The translations under genes were made by a program, and so were the position numbers. A stretch of DNA of 6,318 bases, from the NCBI GenBank assembly GCA_002727275.1, contig PBWO01000057.1:1-6318 (forward strand), given 5' to 3'. Source of the DNA: Methanobacteriota archaeon (GTDB lineage Archaea > Thermoplasmatota > Poseidoniia > Poseidoniales > Thalassarchaeaceae). The notes below the pieces were generated by a model. The model saw only the letters and a program-made list of their open reading frames with translations, ran no database searches and was not told the DNA's origin. Shown one piece after another: positions 4,962-6,318 of this stretch (its first letter is position 1; each line of letters starts with the position of its first letter).

Positions 4962-6318
4962 GCTAATTCTCCCCCTCCTTCTTTGGTCAATCCAAGGCTC
5001 TTCTCGATTCTCATCGAGATCCTAGACAGGTAGAATGCGAATACCCAGAATACAAGGGCTGTGACGTATAGTGGCTCTAGGAAGTTACCTAGGAAGCGCA
5101 AGTCTGTGGCAGGGAGATCCTTTGCCAACTTGAAGAAGTCGAGAATGTTGATGATGAAGAGCAATGTGGTGTCCTTCCACAATCCAATGAAGACACTGAC
5201 GATAGAAGGCAGAGTAGTCCTAACTGCATTGGGTAGCTCAACTTGCATCTTGGTCTGGAATGGAGACAGCCCGAGCGCCAATGCAGCCTCCTTCTGACCA
5301 GAATCGACTGCCTGGAGTCCCCCTCTCAGGACCTCTGCGATGTAGCAACCTCCGAAAATACCGAACATCAGTAGCATTCGGATAATGTCTTCAGCATTAT
5401 AGAAAGGATCCATGATATCAGGCATCAAAAAGACAGCGAACCAGAGCCAGCAAATTAGAGGTCCAGACCGAACAAGCTCAATCAGAGCTACTGATGGGAC
5501 GCTGAAGAACGGCTGCTTGCTCTGGCGTCCGAATGCCAGTACTACTCCTATCCCAAAACCGAGCACACAACCTGCTGTTGCTACAATCAGGTTGACGAAT
5601 AGTCCACCCCACTGAGAGGCTTCGATACCATCTCCTGCGAGTTTATCGAGGGTGCTTGGGACTACTGCCCCAGAGGTTATCTCATCACTACCGGCTACAG
5701 CAGGTGTTCCGCCCAAAGTGGCTGCGAAATCCTTCACAAACTCAGGAGGATTCATGATGATGATAGCAAAGAAGAATGTGGCTACTGCAGTGATTGCAAT
5801 ATTACGCCTCAGACGATTGGCCTTGTACTCCTCCGAGATTGAGCAGTAGTAGAATGAGGCCCCATAGGCCAGATATCCAATCAGCAATGCCTTGAGGAGA
5901 TTCATCAGTGGGACCGACTTGTAGTAGTTGATTTCAGCAGGAACCCACGCTATGGCCATCAAGAAGAATGTAACCAATGTGAAAGGCACTAGGAATCTTG
6001 CTGGCTTTTCGGCATTGGTCCCGTAGGCGGCAGCAATGACTGCAAATGTTGGATATAGAATCCACCACAAGCGCCAGTTCTGATTGATTCCGTAGCAATT
6101 TGTAATATCAAGACAAGATTGTGAGCCGGGTGATTGTGTCATCTGCTCAGTCATCTGCTGGCCAACGACCAATAGAACTCGATTGGCCCATACGACATCC
6201 CAATCTGCTTCCACTAGTACGAAGTGGCTTAGTCCGCGTACCACCACTACGACAATCCATGCAGTAGTTATACCGAGCATTGCGGTGGTGAAAGACTTGC
6301 CCGGTGTCCACTTGATTA
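4958..6318 (-). CDS. aapM: Polar amino acid ABC importer, permease subunit (AapM-like), 5' end missing
   Basis: The membrane subunit that forms the translocation path for polar amino acids. The frame stays open to the right edge (12 further codons upstream of the ATG at 6280), so the true start probably lies outside. Numbering from the 6280 ATG (440 residues), hydrophobic helices lie near 5-22, 71-88, 96-114, 125-146 and 159-176; then comes an external loop (177-222) and the BPD_transp_1 domain, about 223-425, of the His/Glu/Gln/Arg/opine type. The ATPase-docking EAA loop is complete: EAA at 331-333, Gly at 337, LP at 349-350. IELVRSGPL (267-275) and FIGLWKDTTLL (364-374) are family signatures. 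The long N-terminal part with extra helices and a Cys pair (56, 62) before NWRLW is typical of AapM, not of the short GlnP or HisM. It is translationally coupled to the ATPase by an ATGA overlap. A promoter would be beyond the window. Confidence 0.93.
   Translation of the reverse strand, partial: IKWTPGKSFTTAMLGITTAWIVVVVVRGLSHFVLVEADWDVVWANRVLLVVGQQMTEQMTQSPGSQSCLDITNCYGINQNWRLWWILYPTFAVIAAAYGTNAEKPARFLVPFTLVTFFLMAIAWVPAEINYYKSVPLMNLLKALLIGYLAYGASFYYCSISEEYKANRLRRNIAITAVATFFFAIIIMNPPEFVKDFAATLGGTPAVAGSDEITSGAVVPSTLDKLAGDGIEASQWGGLFVNLIVATAGCVLGFGIGVVLAFGRQSKQPFFSVPSVALIELVRSGPLICWLWFAVFLMPDIMDPFYNAEDIIRMLLMFGIFGGCYIAEVLRGGLQAVDSGQKEAALALGLSPFQTKMQVELPNAVRTTLPSIVSVFIGLWKDTTLLFIINILDFFKLAKDLPATDLRFLGNFLEPLYVTALVFWVFAFYLSRISMRIEKSLGLTKEGGGELA
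4969..4980 (-). promoter_or_regulatory. Ribosome binding site of the importer ATPase
   Basis: On the minus strand the tract AAGGAGGGGGAG ends 7 bases before the ATPase ATG (4961). It is the only clear Shine-Dalgarno-like sequence in the window and supports this start. The same bases encode Lys-Glu-Gly-Gly-Gly-Glu near the C-terminus of the permease, so ribosomes ending the permease could re-initiate at the ATGA overlap. Confidence 0.65.

Noticed and set aside
1..6318. CRISPR array, tRNA, rRNA, insertion sequence or attachment site
   Set aside because: No regularly spaced repeats, no tRNA-like cloverleaf and no transposase-like frame were seen; almost all of the window is taken up by six genes.

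Overview
The window holds six protein-coding genes and no RNA gene, mobile element or CRISPR array. It looks like a chromosomal piece of a planktonic marine euryarchaeon of the Marine Group II (Poseidoniales) kind. This is an inference from three things: an acidic, Thr/Ser/Asp-rich secreted lipoprotein ending in a DxSxDGxxSxxD loop, a eukaryote-like NAD kinase, and TATA-like rather than bacterial -35/-10 signals. No marker gene is present, so the assignment is tentative.

Layout. The left side (1-2301) is on the minus strand: a secreted lipoprotein of unknown function, then, after a 49-base gap filled by two inverted repeats, an ABC exporter (fused membrane and ATPase domains) cut off by the left edge just inside its Walker A motif. 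A divergent 80-90 base gap (about 2302-2392) contains a TATA-like core inside a short inverted repeat and a perfect 12-base palindrome. The plus-strand gene at 2393-3280 is an NAD kinase family protein of the NADK2/NADK3-like type. It runs tail to tail, with a 4-base stop-codon overlap, into a minus-strand block: a polar amino acid ABC importer (AapM-like permease cut off by the right edge, then AapP-like ATPase joined by an ATGA overlap) and, 62 bases later, a small MscS-type mechanosensitive channel.

How the genes work together. The permease and ATPase are two parts of one importer; the order M-P matches the end of the known aapJQMP layout, so a binding protein and a second permease are expected just beyond position 6318. 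The MscS channel downstream could be co-transcribed and release solutes under hypo-osmotic shock. The lipoprotein and exporter may form a surface or export unit, but nothing in the sequence proves a shared function. Most of the window is ordinary core metabolism and transport. The points most worth a second look are the divergent NAD kinase substrate loop, the inverted repeats that enclose or flank start codons, and the uncharacterised lipoprotein next to an exporter. I did not find evidence of a new defence or mobile system.
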